NCBI GenBank assembly: GCA_902788705.1
Contig: CADALE010000003.1
Span: 62,001-126,000 of the forward strand
Direction of reading: 5' to 3'
Length of the DNA: 64,000 nucleotides
Origin: an uncultured Coriobacteriaceae bacterium
GTDB taxonomy: Bacteria > Actinomycetota > Coriobacteriia > Coriobacteriales > Atopobiaceae
Shown: positions 44,596-52,866 of the stretch, one piece after another
Layout of the letters: the number at the start of each line of letters is the position of its first letter
How positions within the stretch are numbered: position 1 is the stretch's first letter
Made by a program: the position numbers and the translations under genes
Notes under the pieces: generated by a model
Told to the model about the DNA's origin: nothing
Seen by the model: only the letters and a program-made list of their open reading frames with translations
The model's database searches: none

Positions 44596-46368
44596 TTACT
44601 CGTTTGACGGCTTGGCGTCCTTACCTGCGGCGAGGTCATCGCTGAAGCCGAAAAGGTCATCCAGTACCAAATCGCGCGGATAGGCTTGGCAAGGGTCGCA
44701 TGTGGGGAAGTCCACGCGATGGTGTGATCCGCGTGACTCGCGGCGTCTGAGGCATGCCTCGACGATGGCTAGGCTTGCGAGCAGGCGAGCACGCACCTCA
44801 TGGCCCTCGCAGGCCCCTCGTAGGGTCTCTTGGCCCAAAATTGGTTGTACACAACTCGAAGAGAGCTCATCCAGGCCCATCTTCTCGGATATGCGACCTA
44901 GCTGGCCCAAACGGTCGATAAGGAGTCGTTTTCCCTGCTCAAGGCATATACCGTCTCGGTTTACCATGCAGGTGTCATCAAGGAGCGTATCTACGCCTAC
45001 TGCAAGGTCGGCAAAGTTGTGTACCGTTGGAATGAGGAACGGGGAGCAGGGACGTAGCCCTTCTGGTGCACTAACGGCCCTTTCAAGCCTCTCGAGGGCC
45101 TCCTCTCCCGCTATCAGCCCAAAGGTGGCAGCGGTCAGGCTTGCCAACCCGCCGATACGGTCGGCCCCGTGAACGCCGCCGGCGCACTCGCCACAGGCCA
45201 GCAGGCCTTCCACGCCGGTCCGACAGCGCTCGTCGATGGCAATGCCCCCGTTGGACGAATGAGCGTACATGTGTACGAGCACAGAATCAAGCGCTTTGGC
45301 ATCGGGCCCCACCTGCTCGTCAAGCCAGTCGAGGTAGGTACGGATGAACTCGGCTACCTCGCCAGACCTGAGGGCGTCATCATAGACCACTTGGTAGGGG
45401 AGGCCGTCGCTCGTCCCAGCCGAGAGCGTCTCGTCAACAAGGTGGCTGGCAAGTCTTCTGGTGTACGGGCCATGCCATGAATGCGCCTCAAGTGCCTGGG
45501 ATGCCGTCGTGGCGTCAATGCCATGGTCCTCGAATGCGTCTCTCTTTGAGGCATCCTGAAAACGAGACCAACGGTAAAGCTTCTCGTTGTACACAAAGGT
45601 GCGAGAAGAGCCGTCCTCACAAACACACTCGAAACCAAGCATGAGTTGCTGAAACTCCATGTTTCGCAGTCTACATCCAGCGTCGAGGGCAAGCACGTGT
45701 CCCTGGCCCAGGCTGCTTGGCGGGCAAAGGTGGTGTGCATAGAGGCCGCAGGTGCCGCCAGTGGCAAGAATGATGGTCTTGGCGGTCACGAGCGAGAGAG
45801 CATATAGATTATGTAAAGTAGCGGAGGGAGAATCAGTGCGTCTCACAAGGATCGCACCACATACCGTGCCTGCATCATCGCGCAGCAGCGTCAGCACATA
45901 GGCGCAGTCGTCAAACTGGATGACTCCAAGCCGCCGAAGCTGGTCCTCCATGGCCGTGCGTGACGAGCGGCCAACGAACCCATGCCATGAGCGAGGCACA
46001 TGGTCGAAGCATGCCACAAACTCGCGTTGTGAAGGATTCTGCGGCGACAAGATCGTGGCACCCATTGACTCTAGAAGTGCTAAGGCCTCCTCAGAACGCT
46101 CTACAAGGACTTTGCCTAAACTTGGGGTATTCATGTCCATACCCACATCGCAAAGGGCCTTAAACAGGCTCTCAGAGGCTCGAGTTTTTGGCTCGTGCGA
46201 TTCGGTGACCATGCCGAGCCCCCAAGTGGAATTTGAGAAGCTCGACGAGCCCCGAGCACGATCATGAGCAAGCACCACCTTGGCGCCGCCACGAGCGGCC
46301 ACCGCGGCAGCCGACATTCCAGCAAGGCCGGCACCGATGACCAACACGTCAACGTCTATGGTGTCCAT
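44596..46368 (-). CDS. FAD-binding protein of the L-aspartate oxidase / fumarate reductase flavoprotein family
   Basis: 590 residues. N-terminal Rossmann motif VLVIGAGLAGMSAAAVAARG, Ser-rich FAD-contact stretch RARGSSSFSNSTWGLG, VTAKTIILATGGTCGLY, GCRLRNMEFQQLM and the AHSSNGGIAIDERCRTGVEG then GEC(A)GGVHGADRIGGLAS block typical of NadB/SdhA/FrdA. No subunits B or C, no heme or covalent flavin partner and no nadA/nadC nearby, so it stands alone. ATG 46368 is chosen over an in-frame TTG 12 bases upstream. L-aspartate oxidase is one option; an orphan soluble reductase of another acid is equally possible. Confidence 0.75.
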   Translation of the reverse strand: MDTIDVDVLVIGAGLAGMSAAAVAARGGAKVVLAHDRARGSSSFSNSTWGLGMVTESHEPKTRASESLFKALCDVGMDMNTPSLGKVLVERSEEALALLESMGATILSPQNPSQREFVACFDHVPRSWHGFVGRSSRTAMEDQLRRLGVIQFDDCAYVLTLLRDDAGTVCGAILVRRTDSPSATLHNLYALSLVTAKTIILATGGTCGLYAHHLCPPSSLGQGHVLALDAGCRLRNMEFQQLMLGFECVCEDGSSRTFVYNEKLYRWSRFQDASKRDAFEDHGIDATTASQALEAHSWHGPYTRRLASHLVDETLSAGTSDGLPYQVVYDDALRSGEVAEFIRTYLDWLDEQVGPDAKALDSVLVHMYAHSSNGGIAIDERCRTGVEGLLACGECAGGVHGADRIGGLASLTAATFGLIAGEEALERLERAVSAPEGLRPCSPFLIPTVHNFADLAVGVDTLLDDTCMVNRDGICLEQGKRLLIDRLGQLGRISEKMGLDELSSSCVQPILGQETLRGACEGHEVRARLLASLAIVEACLRRRESRGSHHRVDFPTCDPCQAYPRDLVLDDLFGFSDDLAAGKDAKPSNE

Positions 46369-46556
46369 GGAACCTCGCAAAGGTCAACGTGAGACGTAAG
46401 CGTTCAGCGAACCCTGAATTGCCTTCATGATAAAGCATGGCGTACGAGGAGGGCCATCGCCGAGGCGTCTGCAAGTGACCAACTCTCCCGACAAACCCTC
46501 ATAATCAGTAAACGATGATAATATATCTTATGTAAAGTAAGGAAATCCCCGCTAAG

Positions 46557-48206
46557 CTACGCGTTCGAGGACCCATCCCCCGATTCTGAGCCATCGTGGT
46601 CGTGCGCCGCGCCGGCATACGGCACCACGCCCAGCTCCGACTCACAGAGCCGGTGGATGATGAGGTCGGTGTCCCAGTCGGTGTCTGCGTTCATGGTCAC
46701 CAACAGCTCGTCAAGCGCAAGCAGCTGCGTTCGTCCCGTTGGGATGATGTTGGCCCCGGCGCGTGAGATGTTGACGACCAGCGCCCCATTAGGCCATGGC
46801 ACCTCGGACACGAGCTTGTTCTCAGCCACGCTTCCGGCGGCCACGTGGTAGGTGTGCAGCATGCGGTCACCCGCTCCGTTTACCGTGGGGTCGGTGGGCG
46901 TTACCGCAATCAGTCGGCCAAGGGCCACCTCATAGAAGGGCTCGACGCGCGTCAGGTTGGCCATCACGTAGGCGCTGATCGAGACGATGGACACCGCCAG
47001 CAGCGCGTCAAGGGTCCCCGTGAGCTCGAAGCACAGCACCACACCCGTCACGGGCGCCCTGACGACTCCGGCAAAGAGGCCGGCTATGCCCAGCACCATG
47101 AAGTTGGAAACATAGGAGGCGGGCACGCCATAGACGCCCGTGGTCACCTCGCCGAACAGCAGACCAAAGAGCGCACCCATAACTACCAGCGGAAACAGCG
47201 TACCGCCAGGCGCTCCCGACCCAAAGCAGATAGCCGTGAACAGGTACTTCCCCACCAGCAGGGCAACGATGGCACCCATGGTGGACAGGCCGTCGCGTGT
47301 CATGAGGCGTTCGACGATGGCGTCGCCGCCGCACATGAGGTCAGGCCAAACGAACGCGACCACCCATGCCAACGCAAAGGGCAGAACGTACCTCGAGTAC
47401 GGCAGATAGCCCTTCAGACGGTCGAACACCTTCTCCTGTATGGCGAACATGCCAAGGTTGTGCAGGGCCCCTGCCAAGCCGCAGCAGATGCCCAGCAGCA
47501 CGAGCATCGGGTACTGCGCGTGGGGCAAGTCATGCGCAAAGGTAAGGCTGAGCACCGGCTGAATACCAAGCACCTGCGACACCAGGAAGTCCGCCGCCAG
47601 CGAGGAGGACATGACGCAGATGATGAGGGGTGACGTGAACTCGCGATGGATCTCCTCGATGGCAAAGAGCACCCCGGCAAGTGGTGCGTGGAAGGCTGCT
47701 GACATTCCCGCAGCAGCGCCGCACGTAACCAGCAGCCGCTCCTCTCCCCGCTCCTTGCGAAGGAGTCGCGAGACCGCCTTGCCCGAAACGCCTCCCAGCT
47801 GGACGCTTGGGCCTTCGCGCCCAAGAGAGAGGCCGGCGAAGGCGCACAGCACCCCTTCGCAGAACTTGGCGGCAAGCACGCGATGCCAAGGCATGTCGAT
47901 GAGGTCCATAACCTCGGCGTCAACCTGCGGGATGCCCGAGCCCGACGACTGGGGCTCCCAACGCACCAGCAAGCCCACCACCAGGCAGACGGCCGCCACC
48001 ACGAGACCCCAGCCAAGCATGGCAAGAATGTTGCCCTGCGCAAGGCCGGTGATCGTGCGAAGGAGCCTCTCGGCGGCACCAAGCGAAAGCCGGTAAAGCG
48101 TTATGACGACGCCAGCTAGGACACCCACCAGCAGACCCTCGCCCACCATGGCAATCTGGAAGCGCCGCGAGAGTCGGCGCGGAATGGGACTTGTGCTCTT
48201 TTCCAT
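46557..48206 (-). CDS. ClC-family H+/Cl- transporter with C-terminal TrkA-C domain
   Basis: 549 residues. ClC selectivity motifs: GSGIPQ (89-94), GREGPSVQ with gating Glu131, and GSGAPGG. The internal proton glutamate is present (FAIEEIHREF, Glu185 aligning with CLC-ec1 E203), which points to an exchanger, not a channel. After the membrane domain a TrkA-C-like regulatory domain is visible (PNGALVVNISRAGANIIPTG, about 460-525). ATG 48206 with GAAGG before it; an upstream in-frame start would overlap the NlpC/P60 gene. Such transporters serve acid resistance and ion balance. Confidence 0.88.
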   Translation of the reverse strand: MEKSTSPIPRRLSRRFQIAMVGEGLLVGVLAGVVITLYRLSLGAAERLLRTITGLAQGNILAMLGWGLVVAAVCLVVGLLVRWEPQSSGSGIPQVDAEVMDLIDMPWHRVLAAKFCEGVLCAFAGLSLGREGPSVQLGGVSGKAVSRLLRKERGEERLLVTCGAAAGMSAAFHAPLAGVLFAIEEIHREFTSPLIICVMSSSLAADFLVSQVLGIQPVLSLTFAHDLPHAQYPMLVLLGICCGLAGALHNLGMFAIQEKVFDRLKGYLPYSRYVLPFALAWVVAFVWPDLMCGGDAIVERLMTRDGLSTMGAIVALLVGKYLFTAICFGSGAPGGTLFPLVVMGALFGLLFGEVTTGVYGVPASYVSNFMVLGIAGLFAGVVRAPVTGVVLCFELTGTLDALLAVSIVSISAYVMANLTRVEPFYEVALGRLIAVTPTDPTVNGAGDRMLHTYHVAAGSVAENKLVSEVPWPNGALVVNISRAGANIIPTGRTQLLALDELLVTMNADTDWDTDLIIHRLCESELGVVPYAGAAHDHDGSESGDGSSNA

Positions 48207-48244
48207 GAAAGCCTTCGTCAGTGACCCGTTGCCACCTGTGGTCG

Positions 48245-49516
48245 TTAGTACGGATACACGAAGGGGCCACCGCCATAGCATGACCACACGTAGTCGATGC
48301 TCACGGTGCGCCCGAAGGTTGGCGCGTGGATCATCATGCCGTCACCGATGTAGATGCCCACGTGGTTGAACTCGGAGTCGGTGAACACGAGGTCGCCGTA
48401 CGACAGGTTGTCCATGCCGTCCTTCCACAGGCCAGCAGCCTGGATGGCAAGGCCGAGGGGCTCGGCGCCAGCGCGCCAGCTGCCGTCGCCGTAGCAGTAC
48501 GACACGAGGCCAGAGCAGTCGAAGCCGCCCATAGAGGGACCGAAGCCGCCCCACACATAGGGCCAGCCGATGCAGGAGTACGCCGAGGCCACGCCACCAC
48601 CGGGGTAGCAGTCTCCCCCAGTCTGGTACTCCTCAGGCTCGCTCTGCTCCTCATCCTCGGGCTCGGGCTCGGCCTGCTGCTCGGGCTCGCTCTGCGGCTC
48701 CTCATCCTCGGGCTCGGGCTCGGGTTCTGTCTGCTCCTCCTGCTCCTCCTGCACCGGCTCGGTGACGACGGGGTCGGCAGGCTGCTGGGTGCCAATCTGC
48801 TCCTCGGCCGCGACGACGGCCTCGGTGGCGCCGGTCACCGACTCGGAGGTCTGCTGCTCGGAGATGGCATTCACGGCCGTGGAGACCGAGTCGTTGTTCT
48901 GCTGCTGGGCAGCGGCAGCCTCCGCCTCAAGCTGCTGGCGCACCTGTGCGTCAAGCTGCTCGTAGTAGGCACGCGCCTCCCCCACCAGCTGGTTGTACTC
49001 GCCCACGTGGGCCTTCACCACGTCGATGCGCGCCTGCTGGTCGTCATGCTGCGCCTGCAGCTGGCCAAGCTCGTCCTCAAGCTCGTTCTCGAGGGTGCGG
49101 ACGTCTGCGATGACGGCCTCGTCACGGCCCACGATCTTGTCCATGTAGTACAGGCGGCTGGAGAGGTCCTCGAAGCTGGAAGAGCTGAACAGGAACTCGA
49201 TGAAGTTGAAGCCGCCAGACTTGTAGCCGCTGCGCATGCGCGCGGCAAGCACGGTGCGGGCCTCGTCAAGGCGCTGCTCGGTGTCCTTGATGCTCTCCTG
49301 CGTGCGCCACATCTCGTTGTCGGTGCGCTCAAGGTCGGCCGTGAGCGTGGAGAGCTCATCCTCGAGGGAGCCAAGCTCGCTGCCAAGCGACCCTAGGCGC
49401 TCCTGCGCAGCGACGAGGTCGCTTGCGGGGTCGGCCGTCGCAACCCGTGCGGGGAAAACAGAAAGGGCTATCGCGAGCGCGGCGCTACCAGCGATGGCCC
49501 TCCGTGAGAACGTCAT
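48245..49516 (-). CDS. Secreted coiled-coil NlpC/P60 peptidoglycan hydrolase
   Basis: 423 residues. Signal peptide (1-28, cut after VATA), long coiled coil (about 30-215, PcsB/RipA-like, e.g. SLEDELSTLTADLERTDNEM), Glu/Gln/Pro-rich acidic linker (about 235-300), C-terminal NlpC/P60 with Cys in GGFDCSGLVSYC and His in NHVGIYIGDG. The coiled coil usually mediates FtsEX-type activation or autoinhibition of daughter-cell separation enzymes. ATG 49516 has AGGAGG ahead; its leader contains GCGACAAC-GGC-GTTGTCGC (49537-49555). No CWB2 repeats, unlike the cluster at 5-22 kb, so it is held by other means. Confidence 0.9.
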   Translation of the reverse strand: MTFSRRAIAGSAALAIALSVFPARVATADPASDLVAAQERLGSLGSELGSLEDELSTLTADLERTDNEMWRTQESIKDTEQRLDEARTVLAARMRSGYKSGGFNFIEFLFSSSSFEDLSSRLYYMDKIVGRDEAVIADVRTLENELEDELGQLQAQHDDQQARIDVVKAHVGEYNQLVGEARAYYEQLDAQVRQQLEAEAAAAQQQNNDSVSTAVNAISEQQTSESVTGATEAVVAAEEQIGTQQPADPVVTEPVQEEQEEQTEPEPEPEDEEPQSEPEQQAEPEPEDEEQSEPEEYQTGGDCYPGGGVASAYSCIGWPYVWGGFGPSMGGFDCSGLVSYCYGDGSWRAGAEPLGLAIQAAGLWKDGMDNLSYGDLVFTDSEFNHVGIYIGDGMMIHAPTFGRTVSIDYVWSCYGGGPFVYPY

Positions 49517-49579
49517 GAAAGATCCTCCTGTCTGACGCGACAACGGCGTTGTCGCTCCACAGATAAAGAAATCTTGCCA

Positions 49580-49610
49580 CAAACAAAGGCGCCGTGCCAT
49601 GCACGACGCC
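49580..49610 (-). terminator. Intrinsic terminator of apt
   Basis: On the minus strand GGCGTCGTGC (49610-49601) pairs with GCACGGCGCC (49597-49588) around ATG, one G-U pair, followed by TTTGTTTGT. It lies downstream of apt and ends the ridA-garA-ftsR-apt unit before the NlpC/P60 gene. Confidence 0.8.
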
Positions 49611-49665
49611 CAAACAAAACAATACGACGATAAGAGGGCACAATCGCCCGTCTAGGCGACGATTG

Positions 49666-50199
49666 CTAGTCAACCTTGATGAGGGTGAAGACCTCCTGGT
49701 CGTACTCCTGCGCGATGACCTCACGGGGATTGAGGTAGGCAAGCTCGAGGATGAAGGCGAAGCCCACCACCTCGGCGCCGGCCTTCTCCACCAGCTGCGC
49801 AGTGGCGACGGTGGTGCCGCCGGTGGCCACCAGGTCGTCAATCACGAGCACGCGGTCGTCGGGCGTAAGGGCGTCCTGGTGAATCTGCAGCTCGTCGGTG
49901 CCGTACTCCAGCGCGTACTGCTGGCTGTACACCTCGCGCGGCAGCTTGCCGGGCTTGCGGGCGGGCACGAAGCCAGCGCCCAGGCGGTACGCCACCGGCG
50001 CACCCACCAGGAAACCGCGGGCCTCGGCGCCCACGACCTTGGTGATGCCCTTGTCAAGGAAATGGTCTGCAATCTCGTCGATGGAGGCTGCAAGGCCTAC
50101 CGGGCTGGACATGAGGGGCGTGATGTCCTTGAAGATGACGCCAGGCTCGGGATAGTCGGGGATGTCGACGACGAAGCTCTCAAGATCGATGCTGGACAC
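49666..50199 (-). CDS. apt: Adenine phosphoribosyltransferase
   Basis: 177-residue purine salvage enzyme making AMP from adenine and PRPP. Family segments: DYPEPGVIFKDITPLM, GAEARGFLVGAPVAYRLG, RKPGKLPREVY and the PRPP loop VLVIDDLVATGGT. GTG start 50199, with AAAGGA ahead; no ATG fits. Lies 25 bases after the ftsR-like gene and ends at a terminator. Confidence 0.95.
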   Translation of the reverse strand: MSSIDLESFVVDIPDYPEPGVIFKDITPLMSSPVGLAASIDEIADHFLDKGITKVVGAEARGFLVGAPVAYRLGAGFVPARKPGKLPREVYSQQYALEYGTDELQIHQDALTPDDRVLVIDDLVATGGTTVATAQLVEKAGAEVVGFAFILELAYLNPREVIAQEYDQEVFTLIKVD

Positions 50200-50224
50200 G
50201 GGCGTTCCTTTCCTCAGGGATTGT

Positions 50225-50983
50225 CTAGCTATTACGAGGGGCGGGCTCTTCGGCCAGCTCCTTGAACGACTGCTTGATCTGGCGCGAGATAAGGGTGGCG
50301 CGCACCTGGTTGGTAAGCTCGAGCATCTCGGAGAACGCCTGGTTGAACTGCTGTCGGTTCTCGTCGGTGTTCTCGAACGTGACCCCGCCACCCTTGTGGG
50401 CGTACACCACGAGGGCCTGTTCGAACATCGCGCTCTCGCGGTTGGCCGCAATGACGTACTGGCGCAGGTTGCGCGGGCCGATGCCAAAGCGTCGCAGCTC
50501 CTCGCAGGTGCGGATGAGCTGGAAGTCCTTGCCGTCCACGAGGTCGCGTCCGTGCGGCGAGCGCTGCAGCTTGATGACGCCCGCCTCGGAGAGCTGCCGC
50601 ACGAAGCTGATCGAGACGCCCAGAAGGTCGGGAATGCGGTCGATCGCATGCAGTTTGTTGCGTGTCTCCTCGTCGTCCACCTCGCTGGCGGCGGCTGCCG
50701 AGCTGACCGAGGGCATCGCTACGGCCGCAACGTGCGCCTCTCCCCTCTCCAGCTCCTCGCGAATCACCGAGAGGGGCAGGAAGCGGTTCTTCTGCAGGTA
50801 CAGAATGGTCTCGAGACGCTTGACGTCGTTTTGGGAATAGAGCCGGTAGCCACCGGGCGTACGTGCCGGTGTGATGAGCCCCTCGTCCTCGAGGTAGCGT
50901 ACCTTGGACACGGAAAGGTCGGGATAACGCTCCTGGAGCTGTCGAACGACCTTTCCTATGGTCAGGTATCCGGCATCCGGCAT
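50225..50983 (-). CDS. ftsR: MerR-family regulator, FtsR-like
   Basis: 252 residues. MerR-type winged helix (YLTIGKVVRQLQERYPDLSV, KVRYLEDEGLITPARTPGGY, about 5-85) and a second helical segment with another DNA-binding-like stretch (LLGVSISFVRQLSEAGVI). It follows an FHA gene (5 bases between) as in mycobacterial Rv1827-Rv1828 and corynebacterial odhI/garA-ftsR, where FtsR controls ftsZ. The symbol is assigned by sequence type and synteny. ATG 50983 with a weak ribosome site, so coupling to garA is likely. Confidence 0.8.
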   Translation of the reverse strand: MPDAGYLTIGKVVRQLQERYPDLSVSKVRYLEDEGLITPARTPGGYRLYSQNDVKRLETILYLQKNRFLPLSVIREELERGEAHVAAVAMPSVSSAAAASEVDDEETRNKLHAIDRIPDLLGVSISFVRQLSEAGVIKLQRSPHGRDLVDGKDFQLIRTCEELRRFGIGPRNLRQYVIAANRESAMFEQALVVYAHKGGGVTFENTDENRQQFNQAFSEMLELTNQVRATLISRQIKQSFKELAEEPAPRNS

Positions 50984-50988
50984 GGTGG

Positions 50989-51414
50989 CTATGCCCCGGT
51001 CTCGATGCGCGACGCCTTGCGGTTGGTGTGGAACACCATGCGGAAGGTACCGATCTGGATGGTCGAGCCGTCCTTGAGCATGGCGCGGTTGACGATGGCG
51101 CCATCCACCCACGTGCCGTTGAGCGACCCTAGGTCCTCGATGGTGGCATAGCCCGAGCTGATCGTGGCAAGGTCGATGCGCGCATGGCGACGCGACACCG
51201 TCATGTCGTTGAGGAAGACGCTGTTAGACGGGTCACGCCCAAGGGTGATCCTACCTTCGGTAAGCTCGAAGATCGAACCCATCTGAGGGCCCTTGACGAT
51301 GGCCAACGTGGGGTTGGCAGGCTTTGCGGCGCCCATGAGGTCGGGCGACGTGGAGTCGGACGATGGCATGCGGAAAATCTCGGTTGCCCCCGCGTTTTGC
51401 TTTGCTGGCTGCAT
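50989..51414 (-). CDS. FHA-domain protein, GarA/OdhI-like
   Basis: 141 residues with a C-terminal FHA domain (about 50-135): GRDPSNSVFLND, MTVSRRHARIDL and SLNGTWVDG carry the phosphothreonine-binding Arg, Ser, His and Asn. The short N-terminal tail has GATEIFRMP at about 9-17, placed like the phosphorylated ETTSVFR motif of GarA, with one Thr. GarA-type proteins switch 2-oxoglutarate metabolism when phosphorylated by Ser/Thr kinases. ATG 51414 with GAGGAG ahead is preferred to an earlier in-frame ATG. Next to the ftsR-like gene. No kinase gene is in view. Confidence 0.82.
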   Translation of the reverse strand: MQPAKQNAGATEIFRMPSSDSTSPDLMGAAKPANPTLAIVKGPQMGSIFELTEGRITLGRDPSNSVFLNDMTVSRRHARIDLATISSGYATIEDLGSLNGTWVDGAIVNRAMLKDGSTIQIGTFRMVFHTNRKASRIETGA

Positions 51415-51455
51415 GCGATGCTCCTCTTCAGTAGCTTTGTTACCCATGATACCGC

Positions 51456-51836
51456 TTAGCGGCAGGCGACGCAGTCCATCTCGATGAGCGCGCCCATGGG
51501 TATGCGTGATACCTCCACGATGGTGCGCGCCGGTGCCGGTGGGTCGAAGCGGCGCCAGTAGACGTCGTTGACTACGTCGAGGTCGTCGAGGTTGGCAAGG
51601 TAGATGGTGGTCTGCGCGACGTCGTTGAGGGTGCAGCCCACCTCGTCAAGTATCAACTCGACGATGTCGATGACGCGCTCGGTCTGCTCGCGGATGCCCC
51701 CCTCGACCAACACATAGGGATTGTCCTGGTCAACGGGCAGCTGGCCGGACGCAAAGACGAGCCGCCCGGCAGTGGTTCCCTGCGAATAGGGGCCGATGGC
51801 ATCAGGAACCGTAGGTGCGTTGATGGCGTACTTCAT
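51456..51836 (-). CDS. ridA: RidA family reactive enamine/imine deaminase
   Basis: 126-residue RidA, hydrolysing 2-aminoacrylate-type intermediates from PLP enzymes. Family motifs: APTVPDAIGPYSQG, GQLPVD, EQTERVIDIVE and PPAPARTIVEV with the key Arg104. First gene of a minus-strand run with its own promoter; the FHA gene follows 41 bases later. Confidence 0.92.
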   Translation of the reverse strand: MKYAINAPTVPDAIGPYSQGTTAGRLVFASGQLPVDQDNPYVLVEGGIREQTERVIDIVELILDEVGCTLNDVAQTTIYLANLDDLDVVNDVYWRRFDPPAPARTIVEVSRIPMGALIEMDCVACR

Positions 51837-51915
51837 GGCTGCTCCTCTCGCATCGGGCTCCAGCGCCTGCGTAGGCGCACGCGCCTGGCCTGGCGGCCAG
51901 CTTTGTCACCTTCTA

Positions 51916-51943
51916 AGGATAGCCGTTTGGACGTTCGGGACAA
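51916..51943 (-). promoter_or_regulatory. Predicted promoter of ridA
   Basis: On the minus strand -35 TTGTCC (51943-51938), 16-base spacer, -10 TATCCT (51921-51916), 80 bases upstream of the ridA start. The 189-base gap between the GcvT-fold gene and ridA also contains GC-rich inverted repeats without clear terminator form. Confidence 0.5.
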
Positions 51944-52025
51944 TCGTGGTTTGTGAGCGAAGGTGCCGCTGGCGGCAGTGGCGGTAGACAACGGCGCCCT
52001 GTTCCGAGCGCATCCGCCGCCCGAG

Positions 52026-52856
52026 CTACGAGAGGCCGCGCTCCCCCACAAAGCCGCCGTCGGCGCGAACCAGCCCGCGGCTGATCAGTTCCTGCCTTGG
52101 CACCTGCACGCGGTCTTGCTGCTTAAGCCAGCCCACGACATCGCCCAGCTTGGTGCCAAGGGCCCACGAGCGCAGGGCCTCCCTGCCCACGGGAGTGACG
52201 TAGGTAAACGAGAGAAAGCTTCGCCACAGCACGCGGGCAAACGCAGGAGGCACAAGCACCAGATAGCAGGGATGCTTGCCTTGGTCGAGCGTGGCCACGA
52301 TGCAGCCGATGCGGTCAAGCTGCAGCGAGGCAACATGTCGCACCTCAGGTAGCTGCTGCGTGCCTAGGTAGTCCTTAAGCACGGCATCCGCCGCAGGTCC
52401 ACACAACAGCAACGGCACGAAGGCGTCGGAGACGTCCTCGAGGCCAAGGTTGGGGAAGGCCTTCTGGCCACGCTGCTCGACCTGCGCAAGGAAGCCAGCC
52501 CATGAGTCCAGCAAGGCGCTTCGTGAAGAGAGGTCCCAGCACACGTGCTCGTGCTGGCCGGTGCGCATGACCAGCGGCACCGACACGATGCCTCCCTCAC
52601 CGGTGAGCGCGGCCTCGAAGGCTACCTCCCCTACCGCAAGGCGCTTTCCCGCGAAGAGCATGTGCGCGAAGGCCTCGCCATCGAGCCCGTCGATAAGCAG
52701 CGCGGTGATGCCTGATAGGTCGCAGAGGGCGACCCCGTTCACGAAGGCGGACATCTCGTCGTCCAAGCCGGCGTAGGCGGACACCACTTGCTGCCCGTCG
52801 CTTTCCACCATGAGGGCACCAAGCAAAAGGTGCTCCTGCAACAGCACGTCAGACAT
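52026..52856 (-). CDS. GcvT/YgfZ-like folate-binding-fold protein
   Basis: 276 residues resembling the aminomethyltransferase/YgfZ fold: an early VALCDLSGITALLIDGLDGE (equivalent to the family xGLFDLSxxxxLxVxGxDA block), AVGEVAFEAALTGEGGIVSV, and a final PVGREALRSWALGTKLG. No other glycine cleavage genes are near and the YgfZ KGCYxGQE signature is missing, so enzyme activity or Fe-S assembly role is doubtful. ATG 52856 with AAGGAGAG. Downstream of dacA by 10 bases, likely cotranscribed. Confidence 0.6.
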   Translation of the reverse strand: MSDVLLQEHLLLGALMVESDGQQVVSAYAGLDDEMSAFVNGVALCDLSGITALLIDGLDGEAFAHMLFAGKRLAVGEVAFEAALTGEGGIVSVPLVMRTGQHEHVCWDLSSRSALLDSWAGFLAQVEQRGQKAFPNLGLEDVSDAFVPLLLCGPAADAVLKDYLGTQQLPEVRHVASLQLDRIGCIVATLDQGKHPCYLVLVPPAFARVLWRSFLSFTYVTPVGREALRSWALGTKLGDVVGWLKQQDRVQVPRQELISRGLVRADGGFVGERGLS

Positions 52857-52866
52857 GCATCTCTCC

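Noticed and set aside
49517-49665. Possible c-di-AMP (ydaO) riboswitch before the NlpC/P60 gene
   Set aside because: Such riboswitches are common before actinobacterial wall hydrolases, but the leader is too short and lacks the conserved core; only a terminator and a small hairpin are present.
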